From NCBI GenBank assembly GCA_025465535.1, contig JAODMY010000098.1, positions 1 through 64,000 on the forward strand: a stretch of 64,000 nt of DNA, written 5' to 3'. The stretch is from Glaciihabitans sp. Lineage in GTDB: Bacteria > Actinomycetota > Actinomycetes > Actinomycetales > Microbacteriaceae. The position numbers and the translations under genes are program-made. The notes below the pieces were generated by a model. That model searched no databases, had not been told where the DNA came from, and saw only the letters and a list, made by a program, of their open reading frames with translations. Of this stretch, positions 1 through 7,769 are shown piece by piece (positions within the stretch are counted from its first letter, which is position 1; every line of letters begins with the position of its first letter).

Positions 1-60
1 CGCAACTGGAAAAAGGCAGTCACGCGCACATTCGACTGGGTCGACGACGACGTCGTGTGA
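1..60 (+). CDS. C-terminal end of an unidentified protein (partial)
   Basis: Reading from base 1 in frame 1 gives 19 residues (RNWKKAVTRTFDWVDDDVV) followed by a TGA at 58-60. The start lies outside the window. The charged, acidic tail is plausible as a protein end, but too little is present to assign a family. It could also be a chance open frame. Confidence 0.4.
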   Translation, partial: RNWKKAVTRTFDWVDDDVV

Positions 61-257
61 CCGTTTCGTGCCTGCGCATTTGTGCATGACACGCGGGTCT
101 CGCCTGCGCAATCCGCGCTGAGATACAGTCGCGCGATCCTGTCGGACCTTCGCGTGCACGTTTGTTCAGCCGGCTTGTGCGATTGTGCTCGCGCCCACTT
201 GAATCGACGCGCTGGCTTGACCAACGAACCAGAACCCAACAAAGGAGTAGGGACTCA
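61..257 (+). other. Non-coding leader region before the alpha/beta hydrolase
   Basis: No credible gene. The only clear signal is the ribosome binding site AAAGGAG at 241-247 serving the ATG at 258. A TACAGT at 124-129 could be a -10 element but has no convincing -35 partner. Confidence 0.4.
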
Positions 258-2105
258 ATGAAACGGCAATTCCTCAGAACGAACGCGTTCTGGCTCGTGC
301 TCTCGCTGGCACTCGCGCTGATATCAGCGGTCGGCGCGTCCATCGTCCAGACATCCGGTGGTGCGGTAAGCGAAAAGAACATCAGCTGGGTGACCTCATC
401 GGGTCTCACCATGAGCGCCATTCTGATGGTGCCAAACGGGGCGACAGCCTCGGACAAGCGCCCGGCCATTGTTCTCGCACACGGCTGGTGGAACGACAAG
501 GAAATGCAGGACTCCAACTACGTGGAGCTCGCACGTCGTGGCTACGTGGTTCTGTCGATTGACATGTACGGACACGGCAGCTCGTCGATCATGAAGGTCG
601 GCCACGAGATGGATGCCGCGACCGGCATGTACGACGGCGTCAAGTACATCGCGACCCTGCCATACGTCGACACGTCCGACATCGGGATCAGCGGGCACTC
701 GAACGGCGCCCGCGCGGCGAACTGGGCAATCCCGCTCGATGACGCGGCCAAGACAGAGCTCATCAAATCGGTCTACCTGGTCGACAACGACCCGATCTAC
801 ACCGATGCCAAGGGCAAGTTCATCAACTACTACGGCAATCGCGACGTCGGCGTCCAAGCTGACCAGTACGACGAGTTCTTCTTCCGCAGCTACTCGAAGA
901 CCGGGCAGGAAACCACGAACCCACGTGAGTTCATCACCACACCTCAGGCGCAGTCGTTCCTTGACTTCGGTGCGGCCCCGACCGGGAAGACCGTTCGCAA
1001 GTCGTACACGACCTACACGCAGACCGTCGATGGTCGACAGGCAATCCGCCAGATCAACAACCCGGCGCAGACCCACCCCTGGGGACCGACCTCAGCGCAG
1101 GAGGTCGACTCGCTCCTGACCTTCTTCAATAAGTCGTTGGGGACCCCGAACCCCATCGCGGTGAATTCTCAAATCTGGCAGATCAAGGAGGGGTTCAACG
1201 CTCTCGGCCTGGTTGCGTTCGCCATGTTCCTGCTCGCCTTCGCTCGTGCACTGCTCGGTACTCGGGCATTTGTCGGATTGAAGATTGCGCAGCCCATGAC
1301 TCTTGTCTCCCGTGATCGTCGTGGCCATGCGTGGTTCTGGGGAGCGCTCGCACTCTCGGCTCTGATTTCGGGCTTCAGCTACATCCTGCTCAGTCAGAAC
1401 GGAGCGGTGAGCGCGATCGCGTACACGGCTGCACCGCCGCTGATTCCTCAAGGAGCGGTATGGTTCATTGCACTCTGGGCCGCGATAAACGGCGTGACGA
1501 CGATCATCATCATGATCGTGTCCTACCTCTTGTTCGGCAAGAAGAACGGCGTGGATCTCCGGGAGGTTGGTGTGCTGCCGGGCTGGAAGAAGTTCTGGCA
1601 GGGCATTGCACTCGGTGCAATCGTGGTCGCGGCCGCCTACGGGATCGTGTTCGTACTCGCGTACTTCTTTAACACCGATTTCCGCTTGTGGGTCCTCGCA
1701 ATTCCGACGTTCACCGTCGATAAGTTCTGGGACGCCTTCCTTGTGGTCGGGTACTTCCTGGTCTACTTCCTGGCGAATTCAGTCGCGATCAACGCGTTCA
1801 ACCGCTTCAGTCTCCGTGGCAAAGAGTGGGGTAACACGGCTGTTCTCGCGTTGTTCAACGGACTGGCACCGATCATCCTGGTGATTGCCCAGTACACGCA
1901 CTTCTTCGTTACGGGCGACCTCATCACCGGTTTCGGCGGGATCTTCTCCATCTGGCTGTTCCCGATTGTTGTCATCCTCCCTGTGGCCGCGATCATCACC
2001 AGAAAGATCTATCGGGTGACGAACAATCCCTACATCGGTGGATTCATCATGGCTGCGGTCGTGACGCTGATCTCGGTTTCGAACACGCTGACCTACACCA
2101 ACTAG
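258..2105 (+). CDS. Alpha/beta hydrolase fused to a polytopic membrane domain
   Basis: A 615-residue protein. The ATG at 258 is chosen because AAAGGAG lies 10 bases upstream; the open frame extends further 5' without a ribosome site. Residues 10-30 form a hydrophobic anchor. An alpha/beta hydrolase domain follows: an HGWW oxyanion-type segment near residue 76 and the nucleophile elbow GHSNG near residue 153. After about residue 310 the sequence becomes strongly hydrophobic, with roughly seven to eight membrane helices to the C-terminus. The hydrolase part probably faces outward or is tethered at the membrane. Substrate unknown; acyl or ester hydrolysis is the family expectation. It is monocistronic, with a strong hairpin downstream. 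Confidence 0.85.
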   Translation: MKRQFLRTNAFWLVLSLALALISAVGASIVQTSGGAVSEKNISWVTSSGLTMSAILMVPNGATASDKRPAIVLAHGWWNDKEMQDSNYVELARRGYVVLSIDMYGHGSSSIMKVGHEMDAATGMYDGVKYIATLPYVDTSDIGISGHSNGARAANWAIPLDDAAKTELIKSVYLVDNDPIYTDAKGKFINYYGNRDVGVQADQYDEFFFRSYSKTGQETTNPREFITTPQAQSFLDFGAAPTGKTVRKSYTTYTQTVDGRQAIRQINNPAQTHPWGPTSAQEVDSLLTFFNKSLGTPNPIAVNSQIWQIKEGFNALGLVAFAMFLLAFARALLGTRAFVGLKIAQPMTLVSRDRRGHAWFWGALALSALISGFSYILLSQNGAVSAIAYTAAPPLIPQGAVWFIALWAAINGVTTIIIMIVSYLLFGKKNGVDLREVGVLPGWKKFWQGIALGAIVVAAAYGIVFVLAYFFNTDFRLWVLAIPTFTVDKFWDAFLVVGYFLVYFLANSVAINAFNRFSLRGKEWGNTAVLALFNGLAPIILVIAQYTHFFVTGDLITGFGGIFSIWLFPIVVILPVAAIITRKIYRVTNNPYIGGFIMAAVVTLISVSNTLTYTN

Positions 2106-2106
2106 A

Positions 2107-2153
2107 GGTTCACAACAGTTCGGTTTCGCAACAGCACGGATTCGCAACAAGAC
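2107..2153. repeat. Three degenerate 15-16 bp tandem repeats after the hydrolase stop
   Basis: Units at 2107-2121, 2122-2137 and 2138-2153 share the pattern GG-TTC-CAACA. The array starts directly after the TAG at 2103-2105. No coding function is visible. Confidence 0.6.
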
Positions 2154-2187
2154 AGATGCCCGGCCGATTTTCTCGGCCGGGCATCTG
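2153..2187 (+). terminator. Perfect 15-bp hairpin terminator
   Basis: Arms CAGATGCCCGGCCGA (2153-2167) and its exact complement (2173-2187) flank a 5-nt TTTTC loop, about 50 nt after the hydrolase stop. No U-tract follows, as is usual in actinobacteria. Confidence 0.8.
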
Positions 2188-2203
2188 TGTGTGGAGAGTA
2201 GAT

Positions 2204-2264
2204 GTCGAGTCGGGGCATTCGGCCCTACCCGACCACCGGGAAGGTCCGAATGCCCCGACTCGAC
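2204..2264. terminator. Second long inverted repeat between convergent genes
   Basis: Perfect 19-bp arms at 2204-2222 and 2246-2264 around a 23-nt centre containing CCC and GGG blocks. It lies between the hydrolase (+) and the small membrane gene (-). It most likely terminates the minus-strand gene ending at 2296, or acts in both directions. Confidence 0.6.
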
Positions 2265-2295
2265 GGAAAAGGTGAGGGCGGCTTGGGGCGCGCTG

Positions 2296-2664
2296 CTAGC
2301 TCAGGACGCGAATGCCGCTGACCAGTTTCAGCGTCGGCAGGATGACCGCGGCGATCACCGGCCCCATGATGCGCAGGAAATAGACCAGCAGGTGTGCCTG
2401 CGCGAGGTCGCCGAGAACGAAGAGTGCGGCGCCGACGACGCTGAGAACGAGGATCGCGGTGAAACCGGCGCGAGTGGCGACGAAAAGTCCGGCGGTTCCC
2501 GCGCAGGCGAACACGATCCCGATGTCAGCGATCAGTCCGCGAGGGCCCGGTTCGTTCGACACGTTGACGAGGCACCACGCCACGATCGCGACGGCCCAGA
2601 AAAGCAGGAACAGGAAGCCGGCGACTGCCTTGGGGACTGGGGGGCTAACGCGCTCTGCGGCCAT
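2296..2664 (-). CDS. Small four-helix membrane protein, unknown function
   Basis: A 122-residue protein with about four hydrophobic stretches (near residues 13-33, 44-64, 68-85 and 93-113). The start has a GAGGAG ribosome site eight bases upstream on the minus strand. I do not recognise the family; it resembles many small actinobacterial integral membrane proteins. It follows the LLM-class oxidoreductase gene on the same strand, about 50 bases downstream, so the two may be cotranscribed. Confidence 0.7.
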   Translation of the reverse strand: MAAERVSPPVPKAVAGFLFLLFWAVAIVAWCLVNVSNEPGPRGLIADIGIVFACAGTAGLFVATRAGFTAILVLSVVGAALFVLGDLAQAHLLVYFLRIMGPVIAAVILPTLKLVSGIRVLS

Positions 2665-2715
2665 GAAGAAACTCCTCGAACTGGTGTGAGAAAATTGTAT
2701 CCTGCGGGGGGAGCG

Positions 2716-3828
2716 CTAGTTGAGCGCCTCGAGCATCGCCCTGACTGCAGCGACCGATTGGATGCGCCCGGCAGCGGTCGGCGCGATTGGCTGCACGATG
2801 ATCGTGGTCGCGCCCGCGTCTCGGAGGGCGGTGAGACGCTCCCGCAGATGGGATTCCGTGCCGATGAGCGACGTGGCGGTCACGATGTCGTCGGGCAGCG
2901 CTTCCGCCGCGGCGATCTTGTCGCCCGCGAGGTAGAGGTCCTGGACGCGCGCGGCCTCCTCGCCATATCCGTATCTGGTCGCAAGGTCGTTGTAGAAGTT
3001 GGCGCCGCGCGCGCCCATTCCTCCGACGTAGAGCGCGATGCGTTGGCGATAGGCGTCGAGGAACGGATCGACGTGTTCGCCGATGAACAGTGGCACGGTC
3101 ACGATCGTGTCGAGCGCGCCGAGTGAGGGATCCCGCTTGGCCGCGCCACTGGCGAGAGCCTCGGACCATGCCGCCGCCGCGCGCTCCGGATGGAAGAACA
3201 GGGGCATCCAGCCGTTGGCGATCTCCGCGGTCTGTGCAACGGCCTTCTGGGTGAGCGCCGCGATCCCGATCGGGATCGACTCGCGAACTGGCGTGTTGAT
3301 GATCTTCAGCGGTTTGCCGAGTCCGGTGCCAAGCCCGGCAGGCAACGGGATGCTGTAGTTGCGGCCGACGTGTTCGACGCGCTCGCGTCGCCACACGGAC
3401 CGGCAGATCTCGATGGTCTCGCGGATGTGCCCGAGCGGGGCGGTAAACGGAACGCCGTGGAATCCCTCGATGACCTGGGCTCCCGAGGTCCCGATCCCGA
3501 GTTCGAATCGGCCGCCGGACACCGAGTCCAGTCCCGCGGCCGTCATCGCCAACAGCGTCGGCGTGCGCGAATAGATCGGCAGGATGCCCGACATGAGGGT
3601 GATGGTCGAGGTGACGGCGGCGAGGTAGCCGAGTCTGCTGACCGCGTCGAAGGAGTATGCCTCCGAGACGGCCACGACGTCCGCACCGGCTCGTTCGAAT
3701 TCCGGGACCTCCGCGGCTGCCGTCGCGAAATCGGCCGCGTAGTCGAGTGCGACACCGAGTCGTGGGTGCCGCGGAGTTGCTGGCGAGGGGGCAGCGTTCG
3801 ACGACGCGACTGACGGGGAAACTGTCAT
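2716..3828 (-). CDS. LLM-class (luciferase-like) flavin-dependent oxidoreductase
   Basis: A 370-residue protein of the luciferase-like monooxygenase superfamily, which uses FMN or F420. The N-terminal HPRLGVALDYAADF strand, the VAVSEAYSFD segment, the TLMSGILPIYSR region and the GRFELGIGTSG glycine-rich stretch follow the TIM-barrel layout of F420-dependent actinobacterial members. The start at MTVSPS (3828) is preferred over an upstream ATG at 3897 that would overlap the divergent gene. The substrate cannot be told from sequence. It sits divergent to the alpha-hydroxy-acid dehydrogenase gene. Confidence 0.85.
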   Translation of the reverse strand: MTVSPSVASSNAAPSPATPRHPRLGVALDYAADFATAAAEVPEFERAGADVVAVSEAYSFDAVSRLGYLAAVTSTITLMSGILPIYSRTPTLLAMTAAGLDSVSGGRFELGIGTSGAQVIEGFHGVPFTAPLGHIRETIEICRSVWRRERVEHVGRNYSIPLPAGLGTGLGKPLKIINTPVRESIPIGIAALTQKAVAQTAEIANGWMPLFFHPERAAAAWSEALASGAAKRDPSLGALDTIVTVPLFIGEHVDPFLDAYRQRIALYVGGMGARGANFYNDLATRYGYGEEAARVQDLYLAGDKIAAAEALPDDIVTATSLIGTESHLRERLTALRDAGATTIIVQPIAPTAAGRIQSVAAVRAMLEALN

Positions 3829-3895
3829 GTCGCCCAGTCTTTCAGAACGGCCATCGCTGCAAACGCGCCAATCTCCCGGCGATACGATGACGACC

Positions 3896-4936
3896 ATGTC
3901 AACGTGGATTCGCGAGCTCGAACTCGCTTCAGATCAACTACTGCCGAGTCATGTGCGTGAGTACTTTTCGGCCAGTGCTTCGGACACGGCGGTCGCCGCG
4001 GCCGCGCTCGGCGAGTGGGATGCCGTGCGGTTTCGTCCGCGCGCTTTTGTGAGCGAGCGCTCGCTCGACCTTTCGACTTCGGTGCTCGGAACCTCCCTTG
4101 CGAGCCCGATCCTGGTCGCACCGATGGCGCAGCAGGTCGCGGCGAACCCGGCGGGCGAGCGCGCGGTCGCGGATGCCGTCGCGCGCCTTGGGACGCTGCT
4201 CGCGGTGTCGACCAACAACGCCATCCCGTTCCCGACGATTCGCGATGCCGGGGCGCCCTGGTGGTTCCAGGTCTACCTGCTTCCTGATCGTGGCGTCACG
4301 CGCGCCCTGGTCGAGCGGGCGGTCGCTGCGGGAGCGGGCGCACTCGTTTTCACCGTCGACACCACACGCCTGCTCATGACGGATCCGGGAGTCGAGCCGA
4401 CCGAGTGGCCCGCGGGTCCGGCGCGCGCTCGACTGACGAACCTGACCGACGACGAACGCGCGATCCTTGAGGCAAGCACCGTGGTCGAATCGCCGACCCT
4501 GGGCGACATCGCCTGGCTGCGCGATATCAGCGGAGGGCTCCCGGTCATCGTGAAGGGAATCCTGCGAGCGGATGACGCGGTCGCCGCGGTCGACGCCGGT
4601 GCGTCCGCTGTGCTCGTCTCGACCCACGGCGGACGGCGGATGGGCGCATCCGTCACCTCGCTCGCGGCGTTGCCCGAGGTCGTCGCCGCCGTCGGAGATC
4701 GGGTCGAGGTCTACCTCGACAGCGGCATCCGCTCCGGCGCGCACGCGTTCACCGCCCTCGCCCTCGGCGCGCGTGCGGTCTTCGTCGGCAGGCCGGTCAT
4801 GTGGGGGCTGGCGACAGGGGGAGCGGATGGCGTCGAAGCCGTGCTCACCCGGCTGACGGAAGAGCTGACGGTCGCGCTCGACCAGAGCGGTGCCGGTGGC
4901 CTCGGCAAGCTGTCGCCGGACCTCGTGGTGCGCTAG
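3896..4936 (+). CDS. FMN-dependent alpha-hydroxy-acid dehydrogenase/oxidase family protein
   Basis: A 346-residue protein of the glycolate oxidase/lactate dehydrogenase/IPP-isomerase-2-like fold. Visible marks are the FMN-barrel strands (ILVAPMAQQVAANPAGE, WWFQVYLLPDR), the VIVKGIL lysine strand near residue 216, the catalytic histidine in STHGGRR near 241, and phosphate-binding VYLDSGIRSG and AVFVGRPVMWG. Start choice: TACGAT at 3883-3888 is exactly 7 nt before the ATG at 3896, the leaderless layout seen across this window. An in-frame ATG at 3887 falls inside that hexamer and is rejected. The substrate is unknown. Its stop overlaps the convergent TetR gene by 4 bp. Confidence 0.88.
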   Translation: MSTWIRELELASDQLLPSHVREYFSASASDTAVAAAALGEWDAVRFRPRAFVSERSLDLSTSVLGTSLASPILVAPMAQQVAANPAGERAVADAVARLGTLLAVSTNNAIPFPTIRDAGAPWWFQVYLLPDRGVTRALVERAVAAGAGALVFTVDTTRLLMTDPGVEPTEWPAGPARARLTNLTDDERAILEASTVVESPTLGDIAWLRDISGGLPVIVKGILRADDAVAAVDAGASAVLVSTHGGRRMGASVTSLAALPEVVAAVGDRVEVYLDSGIRSGAHAFTALALGARAVFVGRPVMWGLATGGADGVEAVLTRLTEELTVALDQSGAGGLGKLSPDLVVR

Positions 4937-5484
4937 CGACCCTCGAACAGTCGGCTGGTGAGGTCTTTCGCACTGTCGTTGTTCAACGAATCCGGCAGGA
5001 AGATCACGCGGTAGACGATGGGCGCGACGAGTCCGTCGATCACCTCGTCCACGGTCAGCGGGCTCGACGCACCGTAGCGTTCGACGAGCATTCCGGCCTC
5101 GGCGCGACGGTTGCGCAGGCAGTCCGACTGGGTGTCGCCGGCGGATGCCGCACCGCCTCGCAGGATGGCCGCGTTCGTCGGGTTGCTGTAGTGCTCGATG
5201 ATTTCGCGGGCCCACTCGGTGAGGTCCGACCTGAGGTCACCGGTCTCGGGAATGGGCCGCTTGGGATCGAGCCGATAGGTAGCGATGTCGTTGATCATGG
5301 TCTGCAAGTCGCCCCAGCGACGGTAGACGCTCGTCGGGTTGACGCCGGCGCGCTCGGCAACCATGGGAATAGTTACCCGCTCGCGACCCTTCTCCTTGAC
5401 GAGCTCTTCGACCGCGTTCCTCACCGAGGTCAGGACCGCTGCGCTGCGGCCACCGGGGCGCTTCTGGACTGGGCTCGTGCTCAT
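4933..5484 (-). CDS. TetR/AcrR-family transcriptional regulator
   Basis: A 183-residue protein with an N-terminal helix-turn-helix (about residues 12-58: VTIPMVAERAGVNPTSVYRRWGD is the recognition unit) and a C-terminal ligand domain rich in helices. It is divergent from the MFS gene starting at 5575. The 90-bp gap holds two matching GCAA-N6-TTGC palindromes, so it most likely represses itself and the MFS-NTF2 operon, with derepression by a transported compound. Ligand unknown. Confidence 0.9.
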   Translation of the reverse strand: MSTSPVQKRPGGRSAAVLTSVRNAVEELVKEKGRERVTIPMVAERAGVNPTSVYRRWGDLQTMINDIATYRLDPKRPIPETGDLRSDLTEWAREIIEHYSNPTNAAILRGGAASAGDTQSDCLRNRRAEAGMLVERYGASSPLTVDEVIDGLVAPIVYRVIFLPDSLNNDSAKDLTSRLFEGR

Positions 5485-5494
5485 GTAGTTATGC

Positions 5495-5517
5495 TAACGC
5501 AATTCGAGTTGCATTTA
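5495..5517. promoter_or_regulatory. TetR operator box 1
   Basis: TAAC-GCAA-TTCGAG-TTGC-ATTTA. The core palindrome GCAA-N6-TTGC is at 5499-5512, immediately upstream of the regulator start. It shares TAACGCAA...TTGC-TTTA context with box 2. Confidence 0.65.
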
Positions 5518-5542
5518 CGGAAAGATCGGTATAGCTTTCTGA

Positions 5543-5564
5543 TAACGCAAATATTATTGCTTTA
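5543..5564. promoter_or_regulatory. TetR operator box 2
   Basis: TAAC-GCAA-ATATTA-TTGC-TTTA. The core palindrome is at 5547-5560, centred 48 bp from box 1. It is directly followed by the AGGAGAG ribosome site (5564-5570) of the MFS gene. Confidence 0.65.
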
Positions 5565-5574
5565 GGAGAGTCGC

Positions 5575-6813
5575 ATGAGCGCCGCAACGAACACCTGCAC
5601 GGCACCGATTCCGGTGATTCGTACCGTGCGGGCTCGCCGCGTCCTGCCGCCCACCGCAGCGTTTGTCGGCGCGGCTCTTGGGTTCGCTGGAATATACCTT
5701 GCGTCCGGGGCACCGACTTCCCTCCTCGTCCAGTACCAGGCCGCGTGGGGCTTTCCGGAATGGATGCTGACGGTTGCGTTCGCTGCCTACGCGTTCGGCC
5801 TGGTCGCGGCGCTGCTGGTTACCGGCTCACTCTCCGACATCCTCGGCCGGCGTCCGGTGCTCATCGCCTCACTCGCGGGGGAACTCGCGGCCATGTTGCT
5901 CTTCGTCTTCGCGCCGAACATCGGCTGGGTCATCGCAGCTCGGATCGTCCAGGGCGTCGCCACCGGTGCGGCGACGAGCGCGTTTACCGCGACGCTCGGC
6001 GAGCTCGCTCCCGAGCGGCACAAGAAGCTCGCGGCAATCATCGGGGGAGCGGCTCCCGCGGGCGGCCTTGGACTCGGCGCGCTGCTGAGTGGGATCGCGG
6101 TGCAGTTCAGCTCGTCGGCAAGCGTGATCGTGTTCGTGTCGCTGGCCGTGATCATGGTGCTCGCCGGGCTGGTCGCCGTCTTCTCGCAGGAGACCGTGAG
6201 CCGTCGCGGTGGGGCACTCCGTTCGCTCGTGCCGCGGGTGGTCGTTCCCCGCAACGCACGCCGAGAGTTCGGCTCGGTCATCCCGGTTCTGCTGGCCTCG
6301 TGGATGCTTGCCGCACTGTTCCTCGGTCTTGTCCCCACGATCATCCGCACCATCTTCGGCATTGACAGCGGACTAGTCAGCGGGGTGACCGTCTTTCTCG
6401 AGCCCGGTGCCGCCGCGCTCGCGGGCTTTGTGCTCGGCCGCTTCACCTCGCGTAGCACCGTGGTCGTGGGCGGGGTGTCGGTTTTGGTCGGGACGGCCGT
6501 CATCGTGGGCGCCATCGCGCTCCATTTGTTGCCGCTGGTGTGGGTAGGCGCCGTCATCGGCGGGGTCGGTTTCGGTGCCTCGTTCTCCGGATCGATGCGC
6601 ATCCTCGCTCCGCTCGCGCAGCCGACCGAGCGGGCCGGGCTGTTCGCGGCAGTGTTTCTGGTCGCCTACCTTTCGTTCGGGGTGCCGGCCATCGTCGCCG
6701 GGCAACTCGTCGGGCCGGTCGGACTCCTCGCCACCGTGCTCGGCTACGGCGTGGTCATCCTGCTGATCGCCGTCGTCGCGATCCTCGCGCAGCTTCGCCT
6801 CGCCCGTTCCTGA
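5575..6813 (+). CDS. MFS transporter (12-helix efflux type)
   Basis: A 412-residue major facilitator. The loop 2-3 signature is GSLSDILGRRPVLI near residues 84-97, and the helix-4 RIVQG motif follows near 123-127. About twelve hydrophobic segments span the whole length. AGGAGAG precedes the ATG. It is divergent from and probably repressed by the TetR protein, and cotranscribed with the NTF2-like gene 63 bases downstream. The likely role is export of a small toxic compound; the substrate is unknown. Confidence 0.9.
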   Translation: MSAATNTCTAPIPVIRTVRARRVLPPTAAFVGAALGFAGIYLASGAPTSLLVQYQAAWGFPEWMLTVAFAAYAFGLVAALLVTGSLSDILGRRPVLIASLAGELAAMLLFVFAPNIGWVIAARIVQGVATGAATSAFTATLGELAPERHKKLAAIIGGAAPAGGLGLGALLSGIAVQFSSSASVIVFVSLAVIMVLAGLVAVFSQETVSRRGGALRSLVPRVVVPRNARREFGSVIPVLLASWMLAALFLGLVPTIIRTIFGIDSGLVSGVTVFLEPGAAALAGFVLGRFTSRSTVVVGGVSVLVGTAVIVGAIALHLLPLVWVGAVIGGVGFGASFSGSMRILAPLAQPTERAGLFAAVFLVAYLSFGVPAIVAGQLVGPVGLLATVLGYGVVILLIAVVAILAQLRLARS

Positions 6814-6876
6814 TTCTTCCGTTCGCCTCAGAACCGCCGTCCGCCCCAGATCCATCGAATCCGAAGGAGACCAACC

Positions 6877-7212
6877 ATGGCCTACAAGAAACTCCCCGAA
6901 GCAATCACTGACTTCCTCGAGGGACTCATCGCGGGCGACCTCGACCTCGCGACCAGCGGCGTCGCCCTCAGCGCCGTCGGCGTCGAGGACGTCACGAGCT
7001 ACAGCGGCAGCGACGGCATCCGCCGACTGCTCGATTCCCGCCCCGCGCTCGGTCTCGGCAGCACCTGGCGCGTGGACTACTCCATGGACACCGAGTTCAT
7101 CGTGACGGACGACGCCGGGCTGCAGTTGCAGTTCCTGCTCGACTGCGGGCGAATCTCGTACCTGCACATCGATTCGACCTACGCGAAGTCAGAGCCGCGC
7201 GCCGCTGCCTGA
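6877..7212 (+). CDS. NTF2-like/SnoaL-like small protein
   Basis: A 111-residue protein that looks like a cone-shaped NTF2-like fold: an N-terminal helix (PEAITDFLEGLIAGDLD), a middle GIRRLLDS helix and C-terminal strands ending LDCGRISYLHIDST. GAAGGAG precedes the ATG. It follows the MFS gene and probably belongs to the TetR-controlled operon, perhaps binding or modifying the exported compound. The family call rests on pattern only. The last 24 bp overlap the convergent gluconokinase. Confidence 0.55.
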   Translation: MAYKKLPEAITDFLEGLIAGDLDLATSGVALSAVGVEDVTSYSGSDGIRRLLDSRPALGLGSTWRVDYSMDTEFIVTDDAGLQLQFLLDCGRISYLHIDSTYAKSEPRAAA

Positions 7213-7737
7213 GAGGCCGAGTTCATCGAGGATGTGTCGAACGACTGTCGGTGCCTCGGGGCCGATGCCGACCCGGATCGCGGGCTCGTCGGCCCCGGGC
7301 TCCTCGAGTGCCGCGAATTGGCTGTCCAGCAGCGACGGCGGCATGAAATGGCCCGTCCGGTGGGCGAGTTGAGCGGCGATCTCGGCGCGGGTTCCCACGA
7401 GGTAGACGAATTCGACGCCGTTGCCCCGACGGTTGATGAGGTCACGGTACGAGCGCTTGAGGGCCGAGCAGGTGATGATGCCGCTTCCGCCGGAATCGAG
7501 GCGTGCCTCCACCCAGTCGGCGACCTTCTCGAGCCAGGGCAGCCGGTCGGCGTCATCGAGCGGATGTCCGGCCGCCATCTTCGCGACGTTGGCCGCCGGA
7601 TGCAGTGAGTCGCCCTCCTCGAACGGCCAGCCGAGACGGTCGGACAGCAGCTGCGCGATCGTCGACTTGCCGCATCCCGAAACGCCCATGATGACGAGGA
7701 CAACCGGAGCAACTGCGGGGTGATCGGTGTGGGGCAC
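7189..7737 (-). CDS. gntK: Gluconokinase
   Basis: A 182-residue P-loop kinase that phosphorylates gluconate to 6-phosphogluconate with ATP. Walker A GVSGCGKST is near residues 18-26, the acidic FEEGDSLHP segment and the HPLDDADRLPWL motif are characteristic of GntK, followed by CSALKRSYRD. Length is typical. The GTG start is placed by a leaderless promoter: the minus-strand hexamer GATAAT (7744-7749) is 6 nt upstream. It is back to back with the MFS gene at 7770, with only 32 bp between the start codons. Confidence 0.92.
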   Translation of the reverse strand: MPHTDHPAVAPVVLVIMGVSGCGKSTIAQLLSDRLGWPFEEGDSLHPAANVAKMAAGHPLDDADRLPWLEKVADWVEARLDSGGSGIITCSALKRSYRDLINRRGNGVEFVYLVGTRAEIAAQLAHRTGHFMPPSLLDSQFAALEEPGADEPAIRVGIGPEAPTVVRHILDELGLSGSGARL

Positions 7738-7743
7738 CCTCCG

Positions 7744-7763
7744 ATTATCACACCGGCTAATAT
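7744..7763. promoter_or_regulatory. Back-to-back leaderless promoters (gntK and MFS)
   Basis: The minus-strand -10 GATAAT occupies 7744-7749 and the plus-strand -10 TAATAT occupies 7758-7763. Each is exactly 6 nt from its start codon (7737 and 7770). The -35 regions would lie inside the opposing gene. Confidence 0.6.
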
Positions 7764-7769
7764 CGAAGC

